A stretch of DNA of 64,000 bases from Opitutus sp. GAS368 (GTDB taxonomy: Bacteria > Verrucomicrobiota > Verrucomicrobiia > Opitutales > Opitutaceae). Positions 47,410 to 57,343 of the stretch are shown here, piece by piece (the first letter of the stretch is position 1; each line of letters opens with the position of its first letter). The translations under genes and the position numbers were made by a program. A model generated the notes under the pieces. It was not told the DNA's origin. It did no database searches and saw only the letters and a program-made list of their open reading frames with translations. The stretch is from positions 3,207,001-3,271,000 of the forward strand of contig NZ_LT629735.1 of NCBI RefSeq assembly GCF_900104925.1, read 5' to 3'.

Positions 47410-47960
47410 AAAACTGGTTCCTGTCCCGCACGCTGCGGGAAAAACTCCTGCTGCTCTTTTTCACCGCGGCCGCGGCGGTCGGGTGGCTCGCGGCCGCGAC
47501 CGGCCGGCTGGTGCAGGGCGGGCAGGGCTGGCACAGCGTGGCGGTCGAGCAGGAGAACCAGCGCCTGTGGCTCGGGCACCGCGCGGCCATCGAGGAGCGC
47601 GCCGCGCAGGCGGTGAAGAACATCGATCCGGGCCGCACGCTGGACGCGTCGCATCTGATCGGCGAGGTGTCGGCCCTGGCCGGCGCGGCCGGGCTGTCGG
47701 TCGGCATCGACCCCCCGCGCACGCAGCGCACGGACCGGTTTGCCTACCACACCGTGCAGGTGACCTTCCGCCGGGCCGCGCTCGGTGCGCTGGTGAATTT
47801 CTACGCGGCGCTGGGCAAGCGCGCGCCCTATCTCGCGCTCGAGCAATGCACGCTCGCGGCCGACCGGACCAACCCGGCGCAGCTCAACGCGACGTTCAGC
47901 ATTTTCTCCGTCGAGGTGGATGCTTCCGTCCATGGCCCGGACCGCGGTGGCAGAGAATGA
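47406..47960 (+). CDS. gspM: Type II secretion protein GspM-like
   Basis: A 184-residue bitopic protein. A single N-terminal membrane helix (LLLLFFTAAAAVGWLAAATGRL, about 14-35) is followed by a periplasmic coiled/ferredoxin-like domain (LDASHLIGEVSALAGAAGLSVGIDPPRTQRTDRFAYHTVQVTFRRAALGALVNFYAAL). The layout is that of GspM, which partners GspL in the inner-membrane platform. The first 12 residues (MKNWFLSRTLRE) fit a GspM cytoplasmic tail. It overlaps the rhombosortase gene by 41 bp. Confidence 0.75.
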   Translation: MKNWFLSRTLREKLLLLFFTAAAAVGWLAAATGRLVQGGQGWHSVAVEQENQRLWLGHRAAIEERAAQAVKNIDPGRTLDASHLIGEVSALAGAAGLSVGIDPPRTQRTDRFAYHTVQVTFRRAALGALVNFYAALGKRAPYLALEQCTLAADRTNPAQLNATFSIFSVEVDASVHGPDRGGRE

Positions 47961-48534
47961 CCGTCCGGTGGTGCCGTGGGCGACCCTGGCGCTGGCGGCG
48001 GCGGCCGGGCTCGCCTTCGCCGTTCCCCGGGTGGGGGCGGCCTGCCTGTATGAGCGCGGCCCGATCCTGCAGGGGGAGGTCTGGCGCGCGTGGACCGGCC
48101 ACCTGGCGCACTTTGGCCCCGGTCACCTGGGCTGGAACCTCGCGGTGTTGCTGCCGGCCGGTTGCTGGCTGGAGCGCCTCCATCCGGTCCGGGTGCGCTG
48201 GCTTTATCTGGTGTGTCCGCTGGTCATCTCCGCGACCTTGCTCGTTTTCGACCGCTCGCTGGACCGCTATGCCGGCCTCTCCGGGCTGGCGACGGGGACG
48301 CTCGTGCTGCTCGCCGGCCGGCAACTCCTGGTGGGGGCGGGCGAGCCGGCGTGGATCTGGTTGGGCGTGTTCGCCTTGCTCGGCGTCAAGGTCGCCTGGG
48401 AAACCGCCACCGGGGAACCGTTGCTGGCCGACGGACACAGTTTCCGGGCGGTGCCGCTGGCCCACCTGAGCGGCGCCGTTTGCGGGCTGCTCTTCGGCGC
48501 GGGACTGCGGCGGGAATTTCCCCGGCGCCGTTGA
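47920..48534 (+). CDS. rrtA: Rhombosortase (rhomboid-family intramembrane serine protease)
   Basis: A 204-residue rhomboid with about six membrane helices. The catalytic Ser is S121 in YAGLSGLATG, and the catalytic His is H182 in LAHLSGAVCG. Family features include GEVWRAWTGHLAHFGPGHLGWNLAVLLPAG. The small size and the WTGHL...HL..N pattern fit the rhombosortase branch, which cleaves GlyGly-CTERM tails before T2SS-dependent export. It is embedded at the end of the pseudopilin block and overlaps gspM by 41 bp. A GlyGly-CTERM-like substrate is encoded in this window (cellulase at 26552-29914). The start could also be the ATG at 47932. Confidence 0.85.
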   Translation: MLPSMARTAVAENDRPVVPWATLALAAAAGLAFAVPRVGAACLYERGPILQGEVWRAWTGHLAHFGPGHLGWNLAVLLPAGCWLERLHPVRVRWLYLVCPLVISATLLVFDRSLDRYAGLSGLATGTLVLLAGRQLLVGAGEPAWIWLGVFALLGVKVAWETATGEPLLADGHSFRAVPLAHLSGAVCGLLFGAGLRREFPRRR

Positions 48535-48600
48535 AGCGACGGCGTGGCGTTTGGGTGAAAATTGCAAATAAAGATCCCCGGGGCATTGATCGAACCACCC

Positions 48601-48691
48601 GCGGGCGGGGTCGCCCGCTCTCCAGTTATTCGTTCTGGAGCCACGGCGACCTCGCCGTGGAATCTCAAGACCAAGCCGGAGCAAGCTCCGG
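48601..48691. repeat. Cluster of three perfect hairpins
   Basis: GCGGGCG-GGGT-CGCCCGC (48601-48618), CCACGGCGA-CC-TCGCCGTGG (48641-48660) and CCGGAGC-AA-GCTCCGG (48676-48691) follow each other within 91 bp. They lie between the rhombosortase gene and the toxin-antitoxin pair. None has a T-run, so REP-type DNA is more likely than a terminator. Confidence 0.65.
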
Positions 48692-48780
48692 GGGATTGAA
48701 CCCAAAGGGAATAAACGGGGTCAGGCTCGGCCAGCCCGGGTTTAGTATGTTGCGATCGACGCAGAAGTTCAGAGGGAGGC

Positions 48781-49104
48781 CTAGCTTACGATGAGCACCT
48801 CGGGATGCCTCCTGGCAATATCCAGCAAACGGAGCGCAGCTCCGGTCGGTTTTCTCCTGCCCCGTTCCCAACTGGCTGCCGTTATCGACGGGATGTTCAT
48901 CATCGCGGCAAACACGGGTTGGCTGACATTGAGTTTTTTACGGATCGCGCGGACCTGGGCGGGAGACAATGGCTTCACCCGTGCCGGCATGGCGACGGTC
49001 TTGGTGCGCAGGGTGACCTTGTTCTTACCCGAAAGGTGATTGGCCAGCGTTTCCACGCTACCAACCAAGTCCTCGGCGTTAAATTCAATGGCTTTGGTTT
49101 TCAT
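48781..49104 (-). CDS. Helix-turn-helix antitoxin of a type II TA pair
   Basis: A 107-residue protein with an Xre-type helix-turn-helix in its C-terminal half: PLSPAQVRAIRKKLNVSQPVFAAMMNIPSITAASWERGRRKPTGAALRLLDIARRHPEVL. The N-terminal half is a short linker region. This is the antitoxin form found second in HigBA/RelE-type modules. It would bind the toxin and repress the promoter. It overlaps the toxin gene by 20 bp. The pair has a less GC-rich composition than the flanking secretion genes. Confidence 0.85.
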   Translation of the reverse strand: MKTKAIEFNAEDLVGSVETLANHLSGKNKVTLRTKTVAMPARVKPLSPAQVRAIRKKLNVSQPVFAAMMNIPSITAASWERGRRKPTGAALRLLDIARRHPEVLIVS

Positions 49105-49435
49105 GTCTGAATTCTCGTTTGATGGTTTCGACTGCGGTGCGAAGGCGACGTTCTTGATCTGGTGTCAGGTTTTCCGACTTGGCCTTGGTGTAGATATAAA
49201 AGAAGATGACAACGCGCTGCTGGGGAAGGTTGAGATAGATGACCCGGGCGCCACCTGACCGGCCGCGACCTTCAAGCGCCATGCGCACCTTGCGCAGGCC
49301 GTGAAGCCGGGGAATCAAGTCGCCCTTTTCCGGGTTCTTTAGCAGGTCATTTTGAAGTTGGCGGTAGTGTTGGTCATCGGTGATCTGCGTTACGAGGCTG
49401 GTAAACAGCGGCAGTTCGATGAAGGTTAGTTTCAT
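49085..49435 (-). CDS. RelE/HigB-type toxin
   Basis: A 116-residue RelE/ParE-superfamily protein. The pattern MKLTFIELPLFTSLVTQITDDQHYRQLQNDLLKNPEKGDLIPRLHGLRKVRMALEGRGRSGGARVIYLNLPQQRVVIFFYIYTKAKSENLTPDQ follows the usual order: Leu-rich start, NP..G..IP..GG-like loop, then R..R..Y and a basic/aromatic end. Such proteins usually cleave mRNA at the ribosome. GGGAGA lies just before the ATG. The toxin-first order is that of higBA modules. A 17-bp inverted repeat overlaps the leader. Confidence 0.85.
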   Translation of the reverse strand: MKLTFIELPLFTSLVTQITDDQHYRQLQNDLLKNPEKGDLIPRLHGLRKVRMALEGRGRSGGARVIYLNLPQQRVVIFFYIYTKAKSENLTPDQERRLRTAVETIKREFRHENQSH

Positions 49436-49438
49436 TCT

Positions 49439-49455
49439 CCCTTACAGAGTAAGGG
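49439..49455. promoter_or_regulatory. Inverted repeat upstream of the toxin gene, probable autoregulatory operator
   Basis: CCCTTAC-AGA-GTAAGGG is a perfect 7-bp inverted repeat ending 4 bp before the toxin start codon and covering its ribosome site. TA modules are normally autorepressed by antitoxin binding to such palindromes. The role is inferred from position and symmetry. Confidence 0.6.
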
Positions 49456-49663
49456 TATCTATTCTGGTAAGTCAAAATGAAAGGTGACCTGAAATGAGAG
49501 GGCGAGGAGCCTCTCGGGTCAGAGCGATTCGTCGGGGTCAGGCCGGGACCCGGTTTCGCCCCGCTTCCAAGGTCCGCTGGCAAGCCGCCGGCGCCAAGCC
49601 TGTGGCGCCCAAGGCGGCGACCATACATTTTCGAATTAGGACACGACCCACCACCGGCAAGCG

Positions 49664-50896
49664 TCAAAACTTGAAGCTGGCGCTGACCTGGAAGACGGCG
49701 GAGACGATCGCGTAGGCGAGGAAGGCGACGAAACTGAAGGCGAAGATCAGCACCGCGGTGGAGACGACCCGCGTGAAATTCTGCAGCCAGCCGGTGAGGT
49801 CCTCCCGGTAATCGGCGGCGATGTCCCGCAGGCTGGGCGCGAGGCTGCCGGTCTGCTCGCCGACCGCCAGCCGGTCGAGCATCAGCGGCGGGAACACGGC
49901 GGTGCGGGCGAGCGAGCGCGACAGGCCTTCGCCCTCGAGCACCCGGTCGGTGGCGGCGCGCAGCAGCTGGCGCAGCGCGGTGTTGCCGACGGTGCGCTCG
50001 GCCAGGCGCAGGGCCTCGGCGGTGGTGATGCCGTTCTCGAGCAGGATCGCCAGCGTGTGGCTGAAATTCAGGATCGTCACGCGCACGGCGAGCGCGCCGG
50101 TGAGCGGCGTCCGGAGCAGCCAGGCATCGGTCGCGGCGCGGCCCGCGGGGGTGCGGCGCCACTGCCACCAGCCCAGCGCGGCCAGGACCGCCACCGCCGC
50201 CACGAAAATCCCGTAGTGTAGCACGAAATTCGACAGCGCCACGAGCAGCTGCGTCGAGGGCGGCAGCCGGCCGCCGAGCGAGGCGAGCAGGGCCTCCAGG
50301 CGCGGCAGCAGGAAGAAGAGGAAGAAAAGGATGACGCCGAGGGCCAGCACGCAGATGAACAGGGGGTAGGCGAGCGCGGTGAGCAGCGTCCGCTGCAGCG
50401 TGCGCTGCTCGGTGAAATGCTGGATGAGCCGCTGCAGCACCTCGCGCAGGCTGCCGGTAGCCTCGCCGGCGGCGACCAGGTTGACGGTTTGGCTGTCGAA
50501 GACCGACGGGAAATCCTCCAGCGCCCGCGAGAGGGTGTAGCCCTCGCTCAGGCGTTCCCACAGGGCGGTGGCGAGGCGGCGCAGACGCGGCTCGTTCAGG
50601 CGGGCGGCCAGCAGGCGCACAGCCTCGCCGGCCGACAGGCCGCTGGCGACGAGGCGCGCAAGCGCCTCGAGGAAGGGCAGACGTTCGCGGCGGGTCCAGC
50701 GGACGGGGCCGCGGGTGGTGCGCAAGCCCGCGACGGTCGCCGGCAGGGCGGCGGAGTTGGGCTCCTCGCTGATCCCGACGGGCTTCAGGCCGCGCGCGCT
50801 GAGCGCGCGCAGCGCATCGCGGCGGCTCGGGGCCTCGAGCACCCCCTGCCGGGTCTGGCCGCCGGAATCGTGCGCGGTGTAGGTGAAGTGAGCCAT
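49664..50896 (-). CDS. gspF: Type II secretion inner-membrane protein GspF
   Basis: A 410-residue polytopic protein. Two T2SSF repeats are visible: FLEALARLVASGLSAGEAVRLLA ... GYTLSRALEDFPSVFDSQTVNLVAAGEATGSLREVLQRL and LNFSHTLAILLENGITTAEALRLAERTVGN ... VFPPLMLDRLAVGEQTGSLAPSLRDIA. Membrane helices follow each (LTALAYPLFICVLALGVILFFLFFLLP; VVSTAVLIFAFSFVAFLAYAIV). GspF is the central rotor-like platform protein of the T2SS. The ATG at 50896 gives the standard start MAHFTYTAHDSGG. In-frame sequence upstream comes from a repeat-rich region. It is the third gene of the minus-strand block gspD-E-F. Confidence 0.9.
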   Translation of the reverse strand: MAHFTYTAHDSGGQTRQGVLEAPSRRDALRALSARGLKPVGISEEPNSAALPATVAGLRTTRGPVRWTRRERLPFLEALARLVASGLSAGEAVRLLAARLNEPRLRRLATALWERLSEGYTLSRALEDFPSVFDSQTVNLVAAGEATGSLREVLQRLIQHFTEQRTLQRTLLTALAYPLFICVLALGVILFFLFFLLPRLEALLASLGGRLPPSTQLLVALSNFVLHYGIFVAAVAVLAALGWWQWRRTPAGRAATDAWLLRTPLTGALAVRVTILNFSHTLAILLENGITTAEALRLAERTVGNTALRQLLRAATDRVLEGEGLSRSLARTAVFPPLMLDRLAVGEQTGSLAPSLRDIAADYREDLTGWLQNFTRVVSTAVLIFAFSFVAFLAYAIVSAVFQVSASFKF

Positions 50897-50968
50897 CAGG
50901 AACAGAGGACGGAGGACGGAAGACGGGGGGCAGAGGACGGACTTCCCGGCACACCCCGCCTTGCCGGG

Positions 50969-50989
50969 CACCCCTCTTCATAGAGGGGA
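50969..50989. repeat. Hairpin unit upstream of gspF, related to the gspK leader repeat
   Basis: CACCCCTCTTCATAGAGGGGA has the same stem (CCCCTCT/AGAGGGG) as the arms at 45126-45144 and 45167-45185. It lies in the leader between gspE and gspF. Confidence 0.7.
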
Positions 50990-51011
50990 TTTTCGCCGGC
51001 GTGGGCCGGGA

Positions 51012-51039
51012 TGTAGGAGCCTGCTTGCAGGCTCCTACA
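51012..51039. repeat. Perfect hairpin related to the gspI leader repeat
   Basis: TGTAGGAGCCTGC, a TT loop, and the exact complement. The arm equals the outer 13 bp of the long inverted repeat at 43897-43975. It is intergenic, between the gspE stop (51071) and the gspF start. Confidence 0.85.
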
Positions 51040-51070
51040 GGTGAGAGGGGAATCGGGACGCATCATGGGC

Positions 51071-52756
<1,686 letters not shown>

Positions 52757-52772
52757 GGCCGGGGAGACCGCC

Positions 52773-54818
52773 TCAGCCCTTGGATTTGCCGGCGGGCGGG
52801 CGGTAGTTGGGATCGAGGGCGGAGCGGATATCATCGCGCTGGGGGCCGGCGTCGATGCGCCGCATCGCCTCGGCGTTATCGGCGGCGGTGTTGGCGAGGA
52901 CGACCGGCCGGAGGAAGAAGACGAGCTCGGTGCGGGTGTTGTCCCGCCTGCGGGTGCCGAGCAGGTCGCCGATGATCGGCACCGGGCCGAGGCGGTTGGT
53001 GTTTTTCGTCAGCGAATTGCGCTGCAGGCCGCCGAGCACGATGATCTCGCCGCTCTTCACGCTGACGAAGGACTCGGTCTTGCGCCGGCCGATGATGGGC
53101 TGCTCGTTGCCGTCGAGCGTGATGCTGCCCGTCACGTCGTTGACCTCCTGCTTGATCTCGAGCTGCACCGAGCCGTCGTCGCCGATCAGGGGCGTGACCT
53201 CGAGGTCGATGCCGATGTCCTTTTCCGTGACGGTGCTGGTGTAACCGGTGCCGACGGTGCCGCCGGTCGTCACGCCGGTGTTGAGGTAGCTGGAGATGAC
53301 GGGGCGCTGCTCGCCGACGAAGATGGTGGCCTTCTTGTTGTGGGTGGTGACGATGTTGGGCATCGAGAGGATGTTGGCGGTGGTCTTCCGCGGCGTGGTG
53401 CCGAGGCTGATGATGCCGGCGAGCGAGCCGGTGCCCGCGAGCTGCGCGAAGCCGGTGGGGGTGCCGCTGGCGCTCGTGCCGCCAACCGTGGTGCCGGAAC
53501 CGCTGCCCGAGAGGCCGACGAGGCGGTTGGCGTAGACCTGGAGCCCGAGGGCGTCGATGCCGCTGGTCTGGCTGTCGCCGAGCGTGACCTCGGCGACAAC
53601 GACCTCGATGCGCACCTGGGCGAGCAGCACGTCGATCTTGTCCACCAGTTCGCGGATGAGCCGGATGTCGTCCACGGTGCCGGAGACGACGAGGGAGTTG
53701 CTGCGCTCCTCGGGCAGGATGGTGAGGAGGTTGCTGAACTCGTGCGTGGCATCGAGGGTGAGGCCGGCCGGAAGGGCCGCGGCCGGCGGGGCGGGGACGT
53801 TGGGCGCGGGGGCCGCCCCGGTGGCGGGGCGCACGGGCTCGGTGCCGGCGGTGCGCGCGGCGGTGTTCTGGCCGGAGACCAGCAGGCTGAGCAGCGTGGC
53901 CACGTCCTTGGCGGCGGCGTGCTTGAGGAAGATGACGTCGTTGCGGGTGTTGGGGTCGGCCTTGACGTCGAAGCGCGAAATGAGCTGGTCGAAGAAGTCG
54001 ATCTGCCGCGGGTCCGAAATGAGGACGATCTGGTTGGTGCGGTCGTCGGCCTGGTAGCTGGTGGAGGCGCCCAGCTGCATCTGGAGCGGGCCGGCGAGGA
54101 CGGTGCGGAGCTTGTTCACGACGTCACTGGCCTTGGCCGACTGCAGGGTGTAGAATTTCGGGGTGTTGTTGCGCAGGATGGGCTGGTCGAGGCGGGAGAG
54201 GAGGAGTTCGATGCGCTGCAGGTTGCTGATGGAATCGGTGACGAGCGCGGCGTTGGCCTTCTCGAACAGGACCGGCGCGGCGCCGAGGTTGGGGTTGAGC
54301 AGGGCGGCGATCTGCGGCAGGAACTCCGAGACCCGCAGGAACTGGAGTTCAAAGAGCTTGCTGGCCACGCGGCCGCTCGGCGGCAGGCCGAGCACGGGGC
54401 CGTCGATGAACTCGGGGGCCTCGGCCCGCGCGAGATTGAGCGAGGTGATCTTGAGGAAGCGGCCGCCGAGGGGCGTCACGGCCACGCCGTTCATGTTCAG
54501 CAGGGTCTCGAGGGCGAGGATCGCCTCCTCCTTGGATGCGGCCCGGTCCAGGGTGAGGGTGTAGGTGTTGGCCGGCAGCGCCTGCGGGCGGAGGATGGTC
54601 CGGCCGGTCCAGCGTTCGAGCAGTTCCAGGACCTGGTCGATGCTGTCGTCGCGCAGCTTGATCAGGCCGACGGTGTCACCGGCCGGGGCCGGCGGCGTGG
54701 TCGGCAGCGGGGCCGGCGTTTGCGCGGCCAGCCGGGCGGCGGCAGTCAGCCCGAGCAGGGCGGCGGCAAGGACGAAACTGCGGGCGCGAAACCCAATGCT
54801 GCCGGAGCCCTTTTCCAT
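52773..54818 (-). CDS. gspD: Type II secretion outer-membrane secretin GspD
   Basis: A 681-residue secretin. The signal peptide is MEKGSGSIGFRARSFVLAAALLGLTAAARLAAQ. The periplasmic N domains begin LIKLRDDSIDQVLELLERWTGRTIL, and repeated N1/N2/N3 ring-building motifs follow (SKLFELQFLRVSEFLPQIAALL; FYTLQSAKASDVVNKL; VIFLKHAAAKDVATLLSLL). The secretin core has VRIEVVVAEVTLGDSQTSGIDALG, QRPVISSYLNTG, and IGIDLEVTPLIGDDGSVQLEIKQEVNDV, with the closing GGLQRNSLTKNTNRLGPVPIIGDLLGTR. It forms the outer-membrane channel. It is the first gene of the gspD-E-F block, converging with gspC-like-M-rrtA. The ATG at 54818 gives the best signal peptide. Confidence 0.93.
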   Translation of the reverse strand: MEKGSGSIGFRARSFVLAAALLGLTAAARLAAQTPAPLPTTPPAPAGDTVGLIKLRDDSIDQVLELLERWTGRTILRPQALPANTYTLTLDRAASKEEAILALETLLNMNGVAVTPLGGRFLKITSLNLARAEAPEFIDGPVLGLPPSGRVASKLFELQFLRVSEFLPQIAALLNPNLGAAPVLFEKANAALVTDSISNLQRIELLLSRLDQPILRNNTPKFYTLQSAKASDVVNKLRTVLAGPLQMQLGASTSYQADDRTNQIVLISDPRQIDFFDQLISRFDVKADPNTRNDVIFLKHAAAKDVATLLSLLVSGQNTAARTAGTEPVRPATGAAPAPNVPAPPAAALPAGLTLDATHEFSNLLTILPEERSNSLVVSGTVDDIRLIRELVDKIDVLLAQVRIEVVVAEVTLGDSQTSGIDALGLQVYANRLVGLSGSGSGTTVGGTSASGTPTGFAQLAGTGSLAGIISLGTTPRKTTANILSMPNIVTTHNKKATIFVGEQRPVISSYLNTGVTTGGTVGTGYTSTVTEKDIGIDLEVTPLIGDDGSVQLEIKQEVNDVTGSITLDGNEQPIIGRRKTESFVSVKSGEIIVLGGLQRNSLTKNTNRLGPVPIIGDLLGTRRRDNTRTELVFFLRPVVLANTAADNAEAMRRIDAGPQRDDIRSALDPNYRPPAGKSKG

Positions 54819-54900
54819 AGGGACCAAGCTTAGCGGACGGGCCGGTGGCAGCCATGGGGTGAGCACCGTAATTTCGCCCGAAAAAGAACCTCTCCGGGGT

Positions 54901-55659
54901 TCAGGCGCAATTGGCCACCAGCGGGCGGTCCGCGGTTTCGGCGGGCAGCCGGGTGATCCAGCGACCGCACTTGAGCCGCGGATGGCCGGCGGCGAGCGCG
55001 ACCGCCGCCGTGTAGCCGGCGGCGGGTTGCAGCCGGATGGTCATCCAGGGCAGGGGCGACCAAGGCCGGCCGGAGGAATCTTCGGGTGATTCGAGCGCCT
55101 CGGCCAAGCCCATCCCCCGGGCCTTGGCCAGCGCCTCCTTCTGCGTCCAGAGCTGGAAGAAGATGTCATCGCGGCGGTCCGGCCCCAGGCGGTGCAGCAG
55201 CTCAGACTCCGCGGGACGGAAGTGGCGCCGGGCGATCAGGGACATCTCCGGCACCGGCCGGACCTGCTCCAGGTCGACCCCGATCGGCTCGCCCCAGGCG
55301 ATTGCATACAGCGCGAGGCCGCCGCAGTGGGAGAGGTTGAACTGCAGTTCGCCGGCGGGTTGCGCCAGCCGCGGTTTGCCGCCGGGACCGTAGGCAAAGC
55401 GCAGTTCCTCCGGCGGAGTCGCCACGTAGCTGGCGAGGATTTCGCGCAGCTGGCCGCGGGCGGCGACAAAGCGCTGCCGGTCGCGGGGGAAGCGCAGGCG
55501 CTGCGCCCGGTGCCGTTCATCGTCGGAGAGCAGGGGTGAGAATGCGCCGGGCGTGCCGGCGGCCTCGTCGAGCGAGGCGCACCAGACATGCACGTCACCG
55601 GGGCGGAGATGGGCCGGCCCGGCGAGGGCGGGCCAGAGGATTGGCGGGGTGGGATTCAT
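54901..55659 (-). CDS. 4'-phosphopantetheinyl transferase (Sfp type)
   Basis: A 252-residue Sfp-type transferase that would activate the carrier domains of the neighbouring synthetases by adding phosphopantetheine from CoA. Motifs: FAYGPGGKPRLAQPAGELQFNLSHC (P1-P2 region), GVDLEQVRP with the metal Asp/Glu, and FFQLWTQKEALAKARGMGL, the WxxKEA signature. The start at 55659 (MNPTPPILWPAL) is preferred; the frame is open to 55722. It is the last gene of the NRPS operon, 13 bp after the ABC exporter gene. Confidence 0.9.
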   Translation of the reverse strand: MNPTPPILWPALAGPAHLRPGDVHVWCASLDEAAGTPGAFSPLLSDDERHRAQRLRFPRDRQRFVAARGQLREILASYVATPPEELRFAYGPGGKPRLAQPAGELQFNLSHCGGLALYAIAWGEPIGVDLEQVRPVPEMSLIARRHFRPAESELLHRLGPDRRDDIFFQLWTQKEALAKARGMGLAEALESPEDSSGRPWSPLPWMTIRLQPAAGYTAAVALAAGHPRLKCGRWITRLPAETADRPLVANCA

Positions 55660-55672
55660 GGCGGGTGGAAAT

Positions 55673-57343
55673 TCAGCGGCCCGGCGCGGTGGCCAGCACC
55701 GGCTGGGCAAAGCGCGGTTCATGCTTCGGCGCGGCGACCAGCTGGCCGTAGTCGAGCTTGAGGACGCGGTCGGCGAGGTGGAAATACCGGTCGTCGTGCG
55801 TGATCACGAGGACGGTCTTGCCGCGGTTGCGCAGGTCCGGCAGCAGCTGCCGGTAGAAGATGTCCTTGAAGACCGGGTCCTGGTCGGCGGCCCATTCGTC
55901 GAAGACATAGAACGGGCGGTCCTCCAGGTAGGCCGTCAGCAGCGCGAGCCGCTTGCGCTGGCCCTGGGACAGCGCGGTGGTGGAGAGGCGGCCGTTGGCG
56001 ACCTTGACCTTGTGGCGCAGGTGCAGCTGCGAGAGGTAGTCCTCCGCCTGGGCGTCGAGATCGGGTGTCTTCAGGCCGAGCAGGCTCTCGAAGAGGTAGA
56101 AGTCGGCGAACACGGCCGAAAAAAGCTGCCGGTAGTCGTCGCGGTTCGCGTCGGTCACGGGCCGGCCGTCGAGGCGGATCTCGCCCGACTCGGGCGGGTA
56201 GAGCCCGGTCACGATCTTCGCGAGGGTGGACTTGCCGCTGCCGTTGCCGCCGACGAGGAACACGAGCTCGCCGGCGTGCAGCGTGAGGTTGAGCGGGCCG
56301 AGCACGAAGTTGTCCTCGCCCTGCTCGTGGTGGTAGGCGTGGGCGACGCCCACCAGGTCGAGCCGGCCGAAGGCCGCGACCGCGGGGTGGGCGGCACCGG
56401 GCGCCGCCTCGCAGGCCCGCGCGCTGAGGGACATGCCGAGGGACTCGACCTTGCGCAGGGCGATGTCGGCGCGGCTGAACACCGACAGGCTGCTCATGAC
56501 GCCGGCCAGCGGGCCCATCAGGTAGAGCGTGGTGAGCACGTAGCCCGTCATGGTCTTGATGCTCACCTGCTGGTAGAGGGGCAGCAGGAAGAGGATCAGG
56601 CCGATGAGGCAGTAGAAGAGCAGGTGCGCCCAGTTGTGCGCGAGGATGAAGCGGGTCTCCGCCGTCACGCTGTGCCGCTGGAACTCGGCGGTGGTGGACT
56701 GGAGCCCGTGGTGCAGGAACGCCCCGCGGCGCTCGCGGTGGAGCTTGAGTTCCTTGATGCCCTCGGTCAGCGCCCGGAAGTGGCCGAAGAGCTTGTCCTC
56801 CGCCTCGCGGGCGGACACCAGCGAGCGGAACCCGCTGGTGATGAAGAGCCGGTAGCAGCAGGCGCCGAAGAGGATGAACAGCCCCATCACCAGCAGCAGG
56901 TGCCACGAAAGCCAGGCGAGGTAGATCGAGCCGCCGAGCAGGATGGCGAAGTTCACCGACAGGGTGGGGAAGCCGAAGAGCGCGGAGGTGAGGCTGGTGA
57001 TGTCGTCGGTCAGCGCGGCCATGAGCCGGGCCGCGCCGATCTCCTCGAGCTGGCGCAGCGGCACGGCGAGGATCTTGCGCACCAGGTCCCGCCGGAGGTC
57101 GGAGACCGCCTGCTGGGAGAAGCGGATGAGCCAGACCTGCGAGACGAAGCCGGTCACGATCTTGCCGAGGACCAGCGCGCAGAAACCGAGCAGCAGCACC
57201 CGGGTGATGTGGTCGGGATCGTTGACGATCCCGTTGATGAGGGCGATGAGCCCGGCGTTGCAGACGCCGCTGAACAGGGCGGTGAGCGCGGTGACGAGCA
57301 CCATGCCCCGGCATTTCTGGAATAGGAACCTGAGCAGATTCAT
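55673..57343 (-). CDS. Cyclic peptide-type ABC exporter (PvdE/SyrD-like)
   Basis: A 556-residue half-transporter. The N-terminal membrane region (about 10-300; MVLVTALTALFSGVCNAGLIALI, LLLVMGLFILFGACCYRLFI, LLFYCLIGLILFLLPLYQQVS) is fused to an ATPase domain (about 325-556) with Walker A VGGNGSGKSTLAK, a signature read as LSQGQRKRL, and Walker B VFDEWAADQDP. The Trp in place of Pro after DE and the fused cyclic-peptide-transporter layout are features of the PvdE/SyrD group. It would move the peptide product to the periplasm. It overlaps the NRPS gene stop by 4 bp, so translation is coupled. Confidence 0.9.
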   Translation of the reverse strand: MNLLRFLFQKCRGMVLVTALTALFSGVCNAGLIALINGIVNDPDHITRVLLLGFCALVLGKIVTGFVSQVWLIRFSQQAVSDLRRDLVRKILAVPLRQLEEIGAARLMAALTDDITSLTSALFGFPTLSVNFAILLGGSIYLAWLSWHLLLVMGLFILFGACCYRLFITSGFRSLVSAREAEDKLFGHFRALTEGIKELKLHRERRGAFLHHGLQSTTAEFQRHSVTAETRFILAHNWAHLLFYCLIGLILFLLPLYQQVSIKTMTGYVLTTLYLMGPLAGVMSSLSVFSRADIALRKVESLGMSLSARACEAAPGAAHPAVAAFGRLDLVGVAHAYHHEQGEDNFVLGPLNLTLHAGELVFLVGGNGSGKSTLAKIVTGLYPPESGEIRLDGRPVTDANRDDYRQLFSAVFADFYLFESLLGLKTPDLDAQAEDYLSQLHLRHKVKVANGRLSTTALSQGQRKRLALLTAYLEDRPFYVFDEWAADQDPVFKDIFYRQLLPDLRNRGKTVLVITHDDRYFHLADRVLKLDYGQLVAAPKHEPRFAQPVLATAPGR

